From: Alisma plantago-aquatica | Lineage: Eukaryota > Streptophyta > Magnoliopsida > Alismatales > Alismataceae | Reading direction: 5' to 3' | Assembly (NCBI GenBank): GCA_963693085.1 | Contig: OY856411.1 | Coordinates: forward strand, 67,002,001 to 67,066,000 | Length of the DNA stretch: 64,000 nt | Part shown: piece by piece, positions 26,621 to 38,576 of the stretch | Layout of the letters: the number at the start of each line of letters is the position of its first letter | How positions within the stretch are numbered: position 1 is the stretch's first letter | Notes under the pieces: model-generated | The model's input: only the letters and a program-made list of their open reading frames with translations | The model's database searches: none | Told to the model about the DNA's origin: nothing | Position numbers and translations under genes: made by a program

Positions 26621-28079
26621 AAAGGGTACTTAAGATCTATATCTGGTCTTGGAGCAAGTCCAACAATTACCCTTGTAGTAGTGTGCTTCATTCACAAGTA
26701 GCACTCAAACAATTGGTGACAACCTCGTAGTGCATCACCATGGATGTTGGTGGTTGTTGTCCTCCTAGTGTGGTCTAAAAGGCCTCCACGCCTCTATGTA
26801 GTCCATGCAAACCACTAGGAACTCCAAGTTGCACTACCTGAGCCAACGAGGGAGTTGTCCCTTTGAATCTTAACTTACTAGGGTTGAATCATTGTACTGT
26901 GTGTCTCTCCCTTATTGTCCCTTACTTTTATGGGTAGGACTTACTCAAACTCTCTAGTTACCACAACTAGAGAGAATAACACTTGTCAGAGAGTATTGTT
27001 GTATATTTGAAAGACTTGACTACCCCTCTATTTGTAGGAGGGTCAGGGTTTCTAGATCAATTGGGAGTTGAATGGATAGATTCTCATGAATCTTCTATAT
27101 GATGTGAACCTTCAGCCGATCGATTCACATGGGAAACAAATAATTCAACACTTGAACCGATTGGTTCACTTACTTTCCTATTTTTACTCACATTGGCTTT
27201 CAATATTTGACTAATGCACAACATGACGTCCACATCAATCCTTGATCCAAACGTATTGATCATTGAACCGAGCAATTCACAAGTTGAATTGGTTGTTTCA
27301 AACCTTGAACTGATCAACTCACTAACTAAACTGATCGGTTCATGTCATATCTCTACCAATATTGTTCAAATTGACCTGACACTTGAGTCGATCAATTCAA
27401 CACTAGAACCAATCAGTTCATAGTCTTGCTAGTCAGTTTTCATCCATTGTTGTTTAAATTCAATACCTAAACACTTTAGTAGTAAAGTTAAACCATATTC
27501 ATGAGTAAACTCCTACATTGAAAGTGAATGTCCATAACTAAATTTATGACATCACACGAAATTAGTGGTGTCTAGCAACACATCATTTCTACCCAAGTAA
27601 TTGAAAATTTTGGAGAACAACTTCAACCTACAATCTGTGATTAGTGTTACCATGATCATATAGTTACTTTGTCTCTGATATCAGGATTGAACTCGAGGTA
27701 TGGAATCGTCAACCTCTCAATGTCCAATCAATGTTCCTTGAACTAGAGAAAACTATTTGAGATGCATGTGAGCTCACATATCACATATTGAATCACATTA
27801 GTATAGTTATACGTTTCTCAGTCTTGCTTATCAAGTGCCATGGATATCATCTTATAGGAGGGAAAAATCTCATCTACATCACTCACATTCCACAATGCAC
27901 CCAAGCATCACCTTTGTGGAAACCCTTATTGAAGGTCATGTTGGATGATATCAAACTACATCGAAAGACATGTGATGAGTGTAGAGACTTCAGTTCTAAC
28001 AACCACAATCACCACTAACACTATGAGAGATGATTCTAATTAACATTCCATGATCTCGATGTATCACTCTCAAGGTGGG
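26621..28079 (-). repeat. copia 3' LTR, piece 2, with 21-bp periodic motif
   Basis: Matches about 55655-57165 of the right LTR throughout. Motifs close to GAACYGATYRGTTCA start at 27113, 27133, 27154, 27265, 27286, 27307, 27328, 27385 and 27406. Most neighbouring starts are 20 or 21 bases apart. Small minus-strand frames (27084-27317) repeat in the other LTR copy and are not taken as genes. Confidence 0.85.
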
Positions 28080-29700
28080 TGACGTGTATTTTACTACGCG
28101 CTAAAAACGCAAGTGTACGCGTCGAGTAATATAGGCCTTTGTGAGGCCCGAGTCGAACACAGGGATACTTTTGGAACTGTTGGTGACTTCTACTAACTAG
28201 TCGCGATCAGCTAAGCTGATTAACAAGTTGAGAATTGTTGTTAAAATTAAAAGAAAAATAAAAACAAAACAAAGCAAACAATCGATTAAAGGTTAATTTA
28301 ATCAATTCAAAAGGGTATCTTTAGGATTGCGGTTTCACCGTGGGTCAACATTGCATTAGGTTTCATATAATTCCTCAATCTTCTCTCTCTATCCGGGTAG
28401 TGGCCTGAAAACAGAATTACCCACTGTCGTGGTGCAATTCACTACTTAGGTTTAGGTTGATTCCACCGTCGTAGTAATCATTCCCCTAAACTAAGTGCAT
28501 TACGAACGATCTCTCAGTTTCCACCATTATTTTTACACCTCCTTTGTCAAGGTATTTATCGATTAATGTAGGTTTCATCTCTTTTCAACCGTTAATACTT
28601 CTGTCGAAGTGATTAAGGGAATTAGGTTATTATTATGGTGATCAAGCATAACAATATATGGAGAAAAGGAAACTATACCACAGATTTAAGAGAGAAAATA
28701 TGAATTATTAATATAAAACTGTCATACAATGCATCCCCGGGCTACTCCCGGTCCTAAAGACGGAGGGGATTAGCCCCGCATGTTCATCTCGCACAAATAC
28801 ATGGTAGAAATAGGGGAAATCATAAGAAAAACGTGAATTAAATGGGAAAACCCCTGAACGGAGAAGAACCGGTTGATCCTTTGCGTAGAACACGAGCTTT
28901 CCCGCCTCTCGATGGTGAAATCCGTCTTCGGCAGCGTTTGGATCGACAGGGATGAGCTTCTGGCCTCCGTTCTCCATTCTCTCGCTCCTCGGCACTTGTG
29001 CAACGGCAAAATGAGATGATGATCTCGTCTGGGCGGTCATCATTAGGTATAAGTCCCTAATTAGGTCGTCAATTAACTCCAGCCGTCCGATTGAGATCAA
29101 ATTGAATCCAATGCATATCTGCCGGCGTCGATACCATCGACGCAGGTCGATGGTATCGACCCGGTGTGGTAGCGACAGCCTTCTTTCTTTTCGTCTGAGT
29201 GCCTGTGGTCATCTCGATACCATCGACTTGGGTGTCGATGGTATCGACTATCCTGTAGCGTCGGGTTGTCGTTTAGCGACGCTGTAGCCTCCATGCGTCG
29301 ATGGTATCGACTTGGGTGTCGATACTATCGACAGTTTCCTCGCCAGCAACCTGCAGGGATCTCGATGCCATCGACTTAGGTGTCGATGGTATCGACTCTG
29401 TGATGCTCCTTTCGGCTGGCAACCTGTAGCCTGGTCGATGGTATCGACTTCCGTCGATGGTATCAACGGAAGCAGGTACTTGTTTTTCCTAAAATTTAAA
29501 GACCAGATCAAATAAATCCATACGAATTATAATAACATGATAATTAATGCTCAAAATGATAGAACAAAGGGGATTTGACATAAAATGATGGAAAAGACCG
29601 AAATGGGCGAATTATGCAATATTAACCATAAAAATGACCAATAAGAGCACAAAACACATATGAAAAAGGTCTATAAATGCGACTCAAAATCATCGCATCA
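28080..29700 (-). repeat. Athila-like 3' LTR
   Basis: 1,621 bp, TGACGTGT...GCATCA on the plus strand, matching 48406-50027 with scattered substitutions. It contains the palindromic array at 29127-29467 in what should be U3 for minus-strand transcription. Confidence 0.92.
29127..29467. repeat. palindromic motif array in 3' LTR
   Basis: Five pairs of 15-bp motifs of the GTCGATACCATCGAC / GTCGATGGTATCGAC type start at 29127+29146, 29213+29234, 29297+29318, 29361+29382 and 29434+29453. Partners are 19 or 21 bases apart and mostly inverted to each other, so each pair can also fold into a stem with a 4-6 base loop. Confidence 0.93.
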
Positions 29701-29716
29701 AACTCCCCTAAGCTTA
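29701..29716 (-). other. polypurine tract
   Basis: On the minus strand TTAAGCTTAGGGGAGTT runs directly into the 3' LTR start (TGATGC), the expected place for plus-strand priming. Confidence 0.75.
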
Positions 29717-31448
29717 AACATTGCTCGCCCTCGAGCAACTAATCCTTAGAATAGAATTGCATATGTCAACTGAAAAACAACACACCACCCCAACATCCCA
29801 TGTAACTCCCATTGAACGTTCTCAAACCGGCCTTCTCTAACCACATAACAGTAATTACCCTAAAGGAGACAGTAATCATCAATAAAAGAAATTAACCTCC
29901 AAACCGATGAACACTATCACATAAGGCAGTTAACATAATAAAATTTGCCGATTCAGCATTGGTGCATCTTGTGATCGCCTATACTACGTTGCTCGCCCTA
30001 ACTACCATCTACATGGAAGCAACTCTCCTGATAATCGTTAGTGAGGAGAAATTCACGGTGGCCTACCAATCCGAGCAATGGGTGGATGAAAATGGGTGGC
30101 TCATGGAAGAACTTGGAAGTATTGCACAGTTTCAACATGCATAAAACGAAATGTCCTATATGATGCAAATGCACATTAAAAATTCCCTAATGCCTAAAAT
30201 TAGGTGGAATGATGCATGCACTAACCGTCCACCTCAAAGTGAGAAGGATATCTAGTCAAGCTACATCATATACTCAACTTTCCTGTAATGCAAGTGATAT
30301 CATGTTCCTTTCTCCCTCTTATTTCACCTTCTTCTAAATTCTTTTTTTTTCTTTTTCCTTTTTTTTATATATTGCAGATTTTCAGAATTTTTTCTTTCTT
30401 TACCCCACATATCCATAATTGCTTAAAGATAAGTTTATTGGGCTATTTTCTTCATGCTCAGAAATTTTTGCAATATTTAGAAGGTATGGAACAGTTTAAT
30501 TCACCCTTAAGGAAAAATTGAGATACATGATGTGTTTTATGCATGAAAATCATGAGTGCAACTACATGGCATGCACCTAAAGGTAATGTGCATGAATCCC
30601 TATTTTTTTTTCTTTTATGCAAAAGTATGAAAAATGTAAATGCAAATCCTATCTAAATGATATGCACACAAGAAGGAATTAAAACTGCACTTTACTTCCA
30701 ATTCTTAGGTGGATTATGGAAAAATGAAGTGGAATGATCACAAGATTAGATGACTGAACCTTAGAAAGATATTATGTGTCCCTCCTTACTGACCTGTGTA
30801 GCAGTTTAGAGGGTTCTCTCTCTTACATCCAATTAAGGTCTCATTACCATTTGGTTAGGTTAGGCTCAAACAACCATTACTGTCCACTTTTCATAAATCA
30901 TTAGGAGTACAGGTGTGAGATGTTGTTTTAAAGTTGACATAATCAATCATTTTCATAGGATGTGTTCCCCAAGGTCAACCAAAGCAAGCTATCCAAAAAC
31001 ACACAAATTTCTAAATTTCCCTTAAATTTCCCATGAACAAACAGCAAGATGACAAACTCTTACGACATCCACAGTTACACTAGATAGCACGTGGATCCTA
31101 CAAAAACTAAAGATGCAAGAAACAATTAAAAATGCTAAAAACTAAAAACTAAAAACAATAAAAGAAAAGATAGATCTGTTCCAACTACCCCCCTAAGCTT
31201 GAATTCGACTATGGCCTCATAGTAAAAAACAAACTTAAGATTGGAACAGAGATACCCGATCATTCTTGTGGAGGCGGAGGTGGGTACTGTGGGGCCGTAG
31301 GATCCCAAGAAGGATACTCCCCCTGGAAGCTCGGATCATAATGGGTCCTCGACGGAGGCTGTGGATAGCCTCCAAAGTAGCTCTGACTCCAGTAATGGTC
31401 GTAGAAGGGCTCCTGTTGCATCTCCATCCTTTGCAACCGAGTGTGTAT
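29717..31448 (-). other. Athila-like 3' non-coding region
   Basis: About 1.7 kb between the env-position ORF and the polypurine tract. It is AT-rich with an oligo-T/pyrimidine stretch at 30335-30410; no ORF is convincing. Confidence 0.6.
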
Positions 31449-32994
31449 CTACTGTTGGTTGGCAAGGAGGAGACGCTCATTCTCGAACATTGCCCTTTGA
31501 TTGTCAAGTAACCAGTTCGTAGTCTCATGAATACCGGTATACATAGCTAGATGCTGCTGTTGTGTCTGGTGTATGTCCTGCAACATCATGTACTTGCCTT
31601 GCATTGAGTAGGCATCCTCGCTCGGCTGCGAGGGCTGTGGTGATGGCGGCGGGGGCTGTGATGATGAAGACGCACCCGGATGCATCCGAGGATGCTTCTG
31701 GGGTGCTACCCGTGCTCGAAGAGGTGTGAATGCCTCCTCTTCCTCCTCAGCCTCGCCTTCTTGTCCGTCGTTGCCGCCTTCTTCATCATCGGATTCGATG
31801 GCTATGATCGGCCATCGGAAGTGCTGTGCGCCCTCGATGTTGAAGACGGGGTCCGACAGTGCGCATTCCTGGTAAGCGTGGTTGACGTGGCAGTGTGCGT
31901 ATGCCAACCCATCCCGTAGAAGGATGAGGTTAGAACGGTGCAGATGTTGCACGTTCACCTTGCTCCTCGTGGAAATCAGAGTCATGGACTGGAAATTCAG
32001 TCCCAAGTACGACGCCAGTTTGGTGATGAGCCTACCGAAATGAATCGGCACTTTCCTCGTACTCCTCCTTACCGCCAGGACGCGCTGCAGGAAGAACACA
32101 CCCCAGTTGCATTCTTGACGCTTCAGGAGCATGTAGAGAAAGAAAAGGTCGCTCTCCTGAAACTTTCTCAATGCTAGATCGCTCCGAGCAAAGAAAGTGA
32201 AACTCAACATCCGGTGTAGGACCCGGACGAATGGATGCTCGAAGTCCGCTACCGCAGCATTGTGGTAGCTCACTGTCTTTCCCGCCGGCACTATCACTAG
32301 CTCGGCAAAGATCTTGTCATAGTCGGTGCGGGAATCCGGGCGCCGATGATCGTTTTGAGAGTGGTTCCAGTTGAAGATGTCATTGAACTGCTCCAACGTG
32401 ATGTTGTTTTCGATGTTGAACAGCCGGAAGGACACCCTTCCCTTGATCCACTCACGATCAGAAGAAACTACGTCGTTGGGCACGACGCAGATGTCAAGGG
32501 ATGCCATAAACTCCACCACTAACTCCTTGTAGGTGGGCCATTCGCCAAAGAATGGCTGCCCATCCGCATGGTACTCCATCTCGTCGTGCCTTCTGCCGGT
32601 ATGATGTGCTTGCCCGTCCAGAACATTAGGCCAAATTGGCCTCGAATCCCAACTCTTGGATCATTCCCCGGTCCACATACCGGGTCGGCTCGATCTTCCG
32701 CTTCATGCTCTCCTCATAGACCTTCCTCACCTCCGCGGATGGGTGAACCAGGCGCGGACGTGACACTGAAGCAGTAGGGGGTGGCACAAACCTCACGATA
32801 TCCATGGGATTCACGCGAGAGGACGATGCTCCGGCGACATGCACCATTATTGCAAGAAAGATGGGATTAGAAGAAGAAGAGCTCGGGGAAGATGGAGAAT
32901 TGATTCTCCGCTCAGTGTAGATCCTTGCTCGATGTTGCTGCTCATCGATCTTGGAGGGCTCGGGGGAGTGCTCGGTGCAAAGGAGGAGGTTCAC
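31449..32994 (-). pseudogene. env-position ORF (Athila ORF1-like protein), one frameshift
   Basis: Two overlapping minus-strand frames make up one ORF. The first starts at 32994 or, more likely, at the internal Met at 32847 (MVHVAGASSSRVNPMD) and runs to RGMIQELGFEANLA at ~32626. After a frameshift the second continues from about 32640 (visible as RPIWPNVL just before MEYHADG) to 31449. It reads RVSFRLFNIENNITLEQFND, then HPFVRVLHRMLSFTFFARSD, then FHGRL-like and acidic/serine-proline-rich segments, and ends in a Gln/Met-rich helix. Size, position after integrase and composition fit the plant-specific ORF of Athila elements; its role is unknown. No convincing signal peptide or transmembrane helix is seen, so calling it an envelope would be wrong. 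Confidence 0.7.
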
Positions 32995-33004
32995 TCTGAA
33001 GGTG

Positions 33005-33040
33005 TGACGTCAAATGACGTCTTAAGTCTCCTTATATAGA
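33005..33040 (-). promoter_or_regulatory. internal TATA box and ACGT elements before the env-position ORF
   Basis: On the minus strand TCTATATAAGG (33030-33040) is a near-consensus plant TATA box, followed by two TGACGTC(A) words (33005-33012 and 33015-33021) close to the expected start of transcription. The first ATG of the ORF follows at 32994. It lies directly downstream of the palindromic array at 33065-33612. Promoter function is inference. Confidence 0.5.
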
Positions 33041-33064
33041 CTTGGCCGACGCTACTGTTAACCC

Positions 33065-33612
33065 GTCGATACCATCGACGTGGGTCGATGGTATCGACAT
33101 GTCTCGATGCTATCCGCCCCCCCTCGCGAGTATCGACGGCTGCCATTTGCTGGATCGTGAAACCCGGATTGCTGACCTGTCGATACCATCGACGCGAGTC
33201 GATAGTATCGACGCAGCACCCGGATCGCTGACGTGGACTTCACGATCGCCGTCGATGTCTTTGCACGGATCGGTGACATGGATGGTCGATACCATCGACG
33301 GGAGTCGATGGTATCGACTTGGATTCATTGCGACACCGCCACTTTTTCACTTCAACCTGTGACCATGTCGATACCATCAACGAGGTCGTCGATGGTATCG
33401 AGTTGACTAAGACAAATTGCTCTGAACTTCTCCAGAGATCTCGATGGTATCGACTGCTGTGTCGATACTATCGACTTTTGTTGGGCGACCTGCCTGTAGG
33501 TATGTCGATACCATCGACGGGACCGTCGATAGTATCGACTCAGAACGAACCTTGCAGTTGTCAACCTGAACCTATGTCGATACCATCGACCAGTGTGTCG
33601 ATGGTATCGACT
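33065..33612. repeat. palindromic motif array, internal copy
   Basis: Seven pairs of GTCGATACCATCGAC-type 15-mers start at 33065+33084, 33179+33198, 33285+33304, 33367+33388, 33440+33461, 33504+33525 and 33576+33598, plus partial motifs near 33102 and 33130. The DNA between pairs is not conserved. It sits between the integrase end (33788) and the env-position ORF, and shares its motif with the LTR arrays. Confidence 0.93.
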
Positions 33613-33787
33613 CTGCCTCATCCTGCACAATGAACAAACGGATCAAGGTATCTTCTTTACACTAAAATTTAAATGAAATGAAAGCAATCTATGATTAGAA
33701 TTAAACTATCCTAATGTACCGATGGTTGGGTTGCCTCCCAACAAGCACCCTTATTTAACGTCTTAGGCTAGACGGCTTCCGAGCATC

Positions 33788-34995
33788 TCATTCGTCCGCA
33801 ACTGTAATGAGTTTGACCTCATTCACTTTTCTCTTGTAATTCTTGCCAAAGTACAGCTTTAACCTCTGTCCATTCACCAAGAACGTGGCATCTCCATCAC
33901 GCACCAAAATCGCACCGTGCGGTTTAACCTCTTCCACCACAAATGGTCCACTCCACCGGGACTTCAGCTTCCCGGGATGCAACTTGAGTCGGGAGTTAAA
34001 CAACAGAACACTATCTCCCTTCTTGAATGTGCGCGGCTCGATATGGAAATCGTGGATCAGTTTTGTGCGCTCTTGTATATGCGGGCATTCTCATATGCCG
34101 TCATGCGCAACTCATCTAGCTCATTCAGCTCGAACATCCTCTTTCTCCCAGCTTCATCATAATTCAAATTCAGCCTTCTAAGCGCCCAATGGGCCTTGTG
34201 CTCCAACTCCAGCGGAAGATGACAAGCCCAGCCATACGCCAACCTAAAAGGCGTAGTGCCTATAGGTTTTTTGTAAGCCGTTCTATATGCCCAAAGTGCG
34301 TTCGGTAGTAGGGCACTCCAATTCTTTCTTGTGGATGCCACTGTTCGCTCTAGAATCTTCTTGATTTCCCGATTTGAGACCTCCACTTGGCCTTGAGTCT
34401 TTGGATGATATGGGGTGCCAATGTTGTGCTTGACCCCATATTTCTTCAAAAGTGTTGAGAATTTCTGATTCCAGAAGTGTGTACCCCCATCGCTTATAAT
34501 CATTCGGGGTATCCCAAACCTGCAGAAAATATTTTCCTTCACAAACTTGCACACTACATTAGAATCATTAGTCCTTGTGGGGATTGCTTCCACCCACTTC
34601 GACACATAGTCAACAGCTAGCAAGATATACAAATTGGAATTCGAGGACACAAAGGGTCCCATGAAGTCTATGCCCCACAAATCAAATACTTCAACTTCCT
34701 GAAATACATTCAGGGGCATCTCTTGTCGCCTTGAAATGTTACCTGCTCGCTGACACGTGTCACATTGCCTTATAAAATTGTAGGCATCCCGAAACAACGT
34801 TGGCCAATAAAGGCCACTTTCCAACACCTTGGCTACTGTTCGCGAACTGGCATGGTGTCCTTCCGTAGGCGACACATGGAAATTGTGGAGAACACTCTCG
34901 TCCTCCACCTCAGGCACACACCTGCGTAGGATGTCGTCCCTACATTGCTTCAAAAGAATTGGGTCATCCCAAAAATAGTATCTCAAAGAATGAAA
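33788..34995 (-). pseudogene. Athila-like integrase
   Basis: From the LARD target site the frame reads [10 protein letters not shown], then a zinc-binding HHCC region ([10 protein letters not shown] ... CDTCQRAG, ~34730-34870). The DDE core follows: D in GIDFMGPF (~34668), D in ISDGGTHF (~34485) and E in [10 protein letters not shown] (~34375). HPKTQG precedes the glutamate. A one-base deletion near 34070, after NARIYK, shifts the frame, and the C-terminal GPF-type domain (KLKSRWSGPFVVEEV) follows at 33788-34003. Integrase inserts the element's cDNA. It is separated from the RT by the 8.9-kb LARD, and the frameshift would inactivate it anyway. Confidence 0.92.
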
Positions 34996-36047
34996 GAATC
35001 TGTAACATACTGAAATTCAGGGTCTTCCCTGCAATTTACCCACTTTTGAGATTTTCTTGGCTTTATAGTCCATTTGGACATTTTTCATAAATTTCCCTTG
35101 TTTTATATTCTTTTTGGACTCCTTGTGCAATTTGAGCACAATTTGATGTTGAAATCACCTTTTACCCTCATCGAGGGGTGTTTGCACAAATAACCCACAT
35201 TAGGAGATAAGTTAAGGCTAATAATGTAATTTGGTCATTAATGGGATAATATAGTAGATTATATTTATTTGGAGCTTTTTGGATAAATATATTAATAATA
35301 ATATGTAATGTAATTAATTATGAGTGTAATTAACCTTTATTGTTTCTCTCTCCTCAAAATATGATTTTAATTCATATTAATATGTTATTTTGTTGAGAAA
35401 TGATTATTTGCATCCTAATGTGTTTTATATCTCGAGATTACTCACATGTTTCTCATTAATAGGCTTTTTCATATAATTCCTTGATTTTAATATATCATTA
35501 TACTCTTTTATGAGCTATATATTTATTAAGGGCCTTATTATGCATTAAACGATAAAGTGATTATATAGCATTGTAGTATATGTCATTATGAGCATGTGGT
35601 TAAATTTTGGTGTTGATTGGAGTTGATTTGACCCTTCAAATCCTTTTTAAAAGCTTTTAGTATAGTGTTACTATAGTTATTTCGTTTATCTCATTGATTT
35701 AATGTGTAACGCCAATGTTCGGGTTATTTAACCTGTCACGCGCCCCCTTTTTGGCCTGCGCGCGATCCAACGACTGTGATTTGCCTCCCATCTGATCCAA
35801 CGGCATCCGTATCTCCTTCTACCTCCGTTTAGCCGAGCAGACCCGACCCCTGACCTCCTCCGCGTCGTTCTCACTCCCTACTCCACCGTTACTCGTGATT
35901 CTTGTCCCTTTGGCTTCGGCTCGCGACGACGGTTTGAATGAGCCCTAGCTCATCGTCTCTATCACTCTGTACACGAAACGCCCAAATGAGCCTCTCACCT
36001 CCTCTCCACCATGGAAGCACAGAAGCCAGCCTCGACCACCCCAACGC

Positions 36048-36057
36048 CTATATAAGG
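36048..36057 (+). promoter_or_regulatory. TATA box in LARD LTR
   Basis: CTATATAAGG follows a GC-rich region with ACGCGCCCCC/GCGCGCGATCC words, and is repeated at 41402-41411 in the right LTR and 22476-22485 in the old relative. Transcription would start near 36080. Confidence 0.7.
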
Positions 36058-37877
36058 CCGTAGTATGACCCTCGGGCTTCGAGCTTTCCCCCTCTCCCTC
36101 CAATTTCTTCTGGTTTTCCCTAAAGCTCCAGGTCCAACTCGCTTTTCTTTTCCGACGACCTCGGCTGAGGGTCGGCACCTCTGACCACTTCGGGTCAATT
36201 GGGCGCTAGGTGAGCAACTCCGACACCCGCTCGTCCCGTCTCTATTCTCTTTTAGCCTCTTGGTAGACCCAGTCACTGGGTCCTATAACCTTGCCGTCGA
36301 ACTCCGCCGCCACCTGCTCTTTCGGGTTTTCGAGCTCCTCCGCCTTCTCTGGTGTCACCGTTGAACTCGCCTCATGTCAGCGAGTGTGGCGGTGACCTAA
36401 ACGGCAGCCTTGCCTTTGGTCTTCGATGCTTTTTGATCGCCGGCCCTTGTTCTCTGTTCTTGACCCTCGGCGGAGCCCTCTCAGAGCTCCTGATTGATGC
36501 GAGTCCCAAATCTGGGCTCGATGAGGTCGCCGAGCGGTGGGGATGTCAGTGACATCTTTGGTTTGTACCGATAACCTCTGCTTCGTGATCAGGGTTGTGG
36601 AGTCGAGCTCCAGATACCTGCCATAACCATGGCTAGCGAACGATGATCGTAGGCCAGGGAATGACCCTGGAGTCCCTCGCTGTTTCAATCGTTAGCTTTA
36701 GATCGCAGGGGCAATATCGACCTTTCACCCCAGGTTTTTGTTTCTCGCTTGCAAGCAAACGATGGTTGCAAATGACATTATTTCCCTCATCGTTTCAACT
36801 GATTTGTTTTAACGAGCAAGGGTATAATAGTCATTTCACCGGTATTTACATCGAAATTGCATTTTGATTTAATTATTGTCACACTATGGTTTTCCTAATT
36901 TCTGATTGGTCGAATTTACTTAATTCATAGTAAATCAACCATTGGTCAGAAAAATACGAATAAATAGTCGATGGAAAGGATTTTTAACGTAGAATCTGAT
37001 TTTATGATTTTTGAGACCTGATTCTCAAGGGTTTTCCGAAGTTTGCTTTGATTGGCATTTTTATTATGTAAATGTTTTAAAATACATATTTAATTCATTT
37101 TAACTCTGTTTTATATAATAAAATATGTTTTCTTAATTAGGAGATTATGAGTAATCGTTTGGGCTTGGTTTTGAACCCTAAATCGTGATTTTGTAAAATT
37201 AGGGTTTTTCCTATGATTTATGTTTTTACATATATTAATACATGTGTTATGTTTATAACTAGGATATATGGATGGTTTGCTATCTGTTTGGTGGATATGA
37301 TGGTAATGTATTTAATCTAAGGTATGTGAGCCCTATTTTGTATGTGAAGCCTATTTTATGTATGTGAGACCTATTTCAGTATGGGATGCCTATATTTGGT
37401 ATGTGGAATCTATGTGGTTGATTATTGTGCAAACAATCCTAATCTCTCAGTTGGGTCTTTTCCAACCCCACAATAACTATTGTGCTAGCCTGATTATCCC
37501 TCTAATTGCATTTATTGGCTCTTTACTTCTTTTATGCTTCTAATGCCATTGTGGCTCATTCTTTAGAACATGTGAATCATGCTACTACATATGTTGCCTC
37601 CTTTACATGGAAATGTTGTAATTGCCTATGTTGGCTTATCCCTTTGAAATATTTGGAACATTGTTTAATGTTGATGCTTGTTGACTCTTTTAATTCTTGG
37701 AACTCTTGGATATGGTTGTGGCCTATGATGGCCTATTTGTTTATTCTTGGGTTTTATTCCCAATGCTATGATGTTATTTTGTTCTACTTTTCACTATGCT
37801 GCCAAGTGAATGTTTATGCATGATATAGTTATTGGCCAATTGACAATGTAGTGTACATGAGTACAAACCACCCACAG

Positions 37878-38003
37878 GGCACTGGGGTTTTAGTCCCCCT
37901 GCCGGGCACTGGGGTTTTAGTCCCCCTGCCATTTTATATATTAGGCACTGGGGTTTTATTCCCCCTGCCACTTTTTAGGCACTGGGGTTTTAGTCCCCCT
38001 GCC
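37878..38003 (+). repeat. four 26-bp hairpin units in LARD LTR
   Basis: Units starting at 37878, 37905, 37944 and 37978 each begin GGCACTGGGG and end CCCCCTGCC with a TTTTAGT-like loop, so each can fold into a GC-rich stem. They lie in the transcribed R/U5 part. The same quartet is at 43232-43357. Confidence 0.9.
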
Positions 38004-38576
38004 ATTGGTGAGGTCCGGTAGGTGCCTCACCCTACATTGAGAGGATGTTGAGTCATAATTTATATTCATGCAAATGTGATAATTGTTGATATTTAAATGT
38101 GGCAGTTTCTCTCTCTCATATTCATATATTTGCCTCATTTCTTTTGAAATCTCTTATTGTAGAGAATCTTTTATATTGCAAAGCTTTTTATTATTATTTG
38201 TCCTATTCCTTTTTATTAACACATACCTTTCATCTTTCTCTTACTGCATGACCCCAACCATCCAGGTTAGGATCAGAGTGCGCATGGAAGCTTGGTGAAC
38301 CTAAGGCTAAGGATAGGATAAGAAGAAAGGAATATATAGCTTGAGTGATCATGGTTGGTTTTATGTTTGAAGTAGTTTGTTTGGAGACAATGTTGCATTA
38401 GTTAAGTCTTCCTCTACCTAGATCCTAGTTGTTTGTATAAAGTTGTACTCCCAATTGGGAAAATTTTATAATGTACTCTTTATACATTTTGAATAAAGTC
38501 AAGATTTAATTCTTCCGCTGCTACACAATTGATGATTTTGTTTATCATGTTTAATAGTAGAGACTTGGTCTTTACA

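Larger units (their letters stand above)
35001..38576 (+). repeat. LARD 5' LTR
   Basis: Same length as the right LTR with only scattered substitutions (for example at 35053, 35095 and 35165). A TATA box is at 36048 and the hairpin quartet at 37878-38003. Small frames such as 35945-36178 recur in both LTRs but lie over the promoter and leader and are not taken as genes. Confidence 0.95.

Noticed and set aside
29097..29515. Open frames through the palindromic arrays (peptides with SIPSTRVDGID-like repeats)
   Set aside because: They occur on both strands and in several frames because the motif lacks stops, and they lie in LTR U3; there is no support as proteins.
31449..32994. True retroviral-type envelope protein
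   Set aside because: No convincing signal peptide or transmembrane segment is visible; composition fits the plant Athila-specific ORF instead.
33065..33612. CRISPR-like array of short repeats with unique spacers
   Set aside because: Repeats are inverted pairs with uneven spacing, in a plant retrotransposon with gag, pol and tRNA-Asp primer site; there are no cas genes.
35945..36178. Small ORFs repeated at 35.9-36.7 kb and 41.3-42.0 kb as a duplicated gene
   Set aside because: The duplication is simply the two LTRs; the frames lie over the TATA box and leader and match no family.
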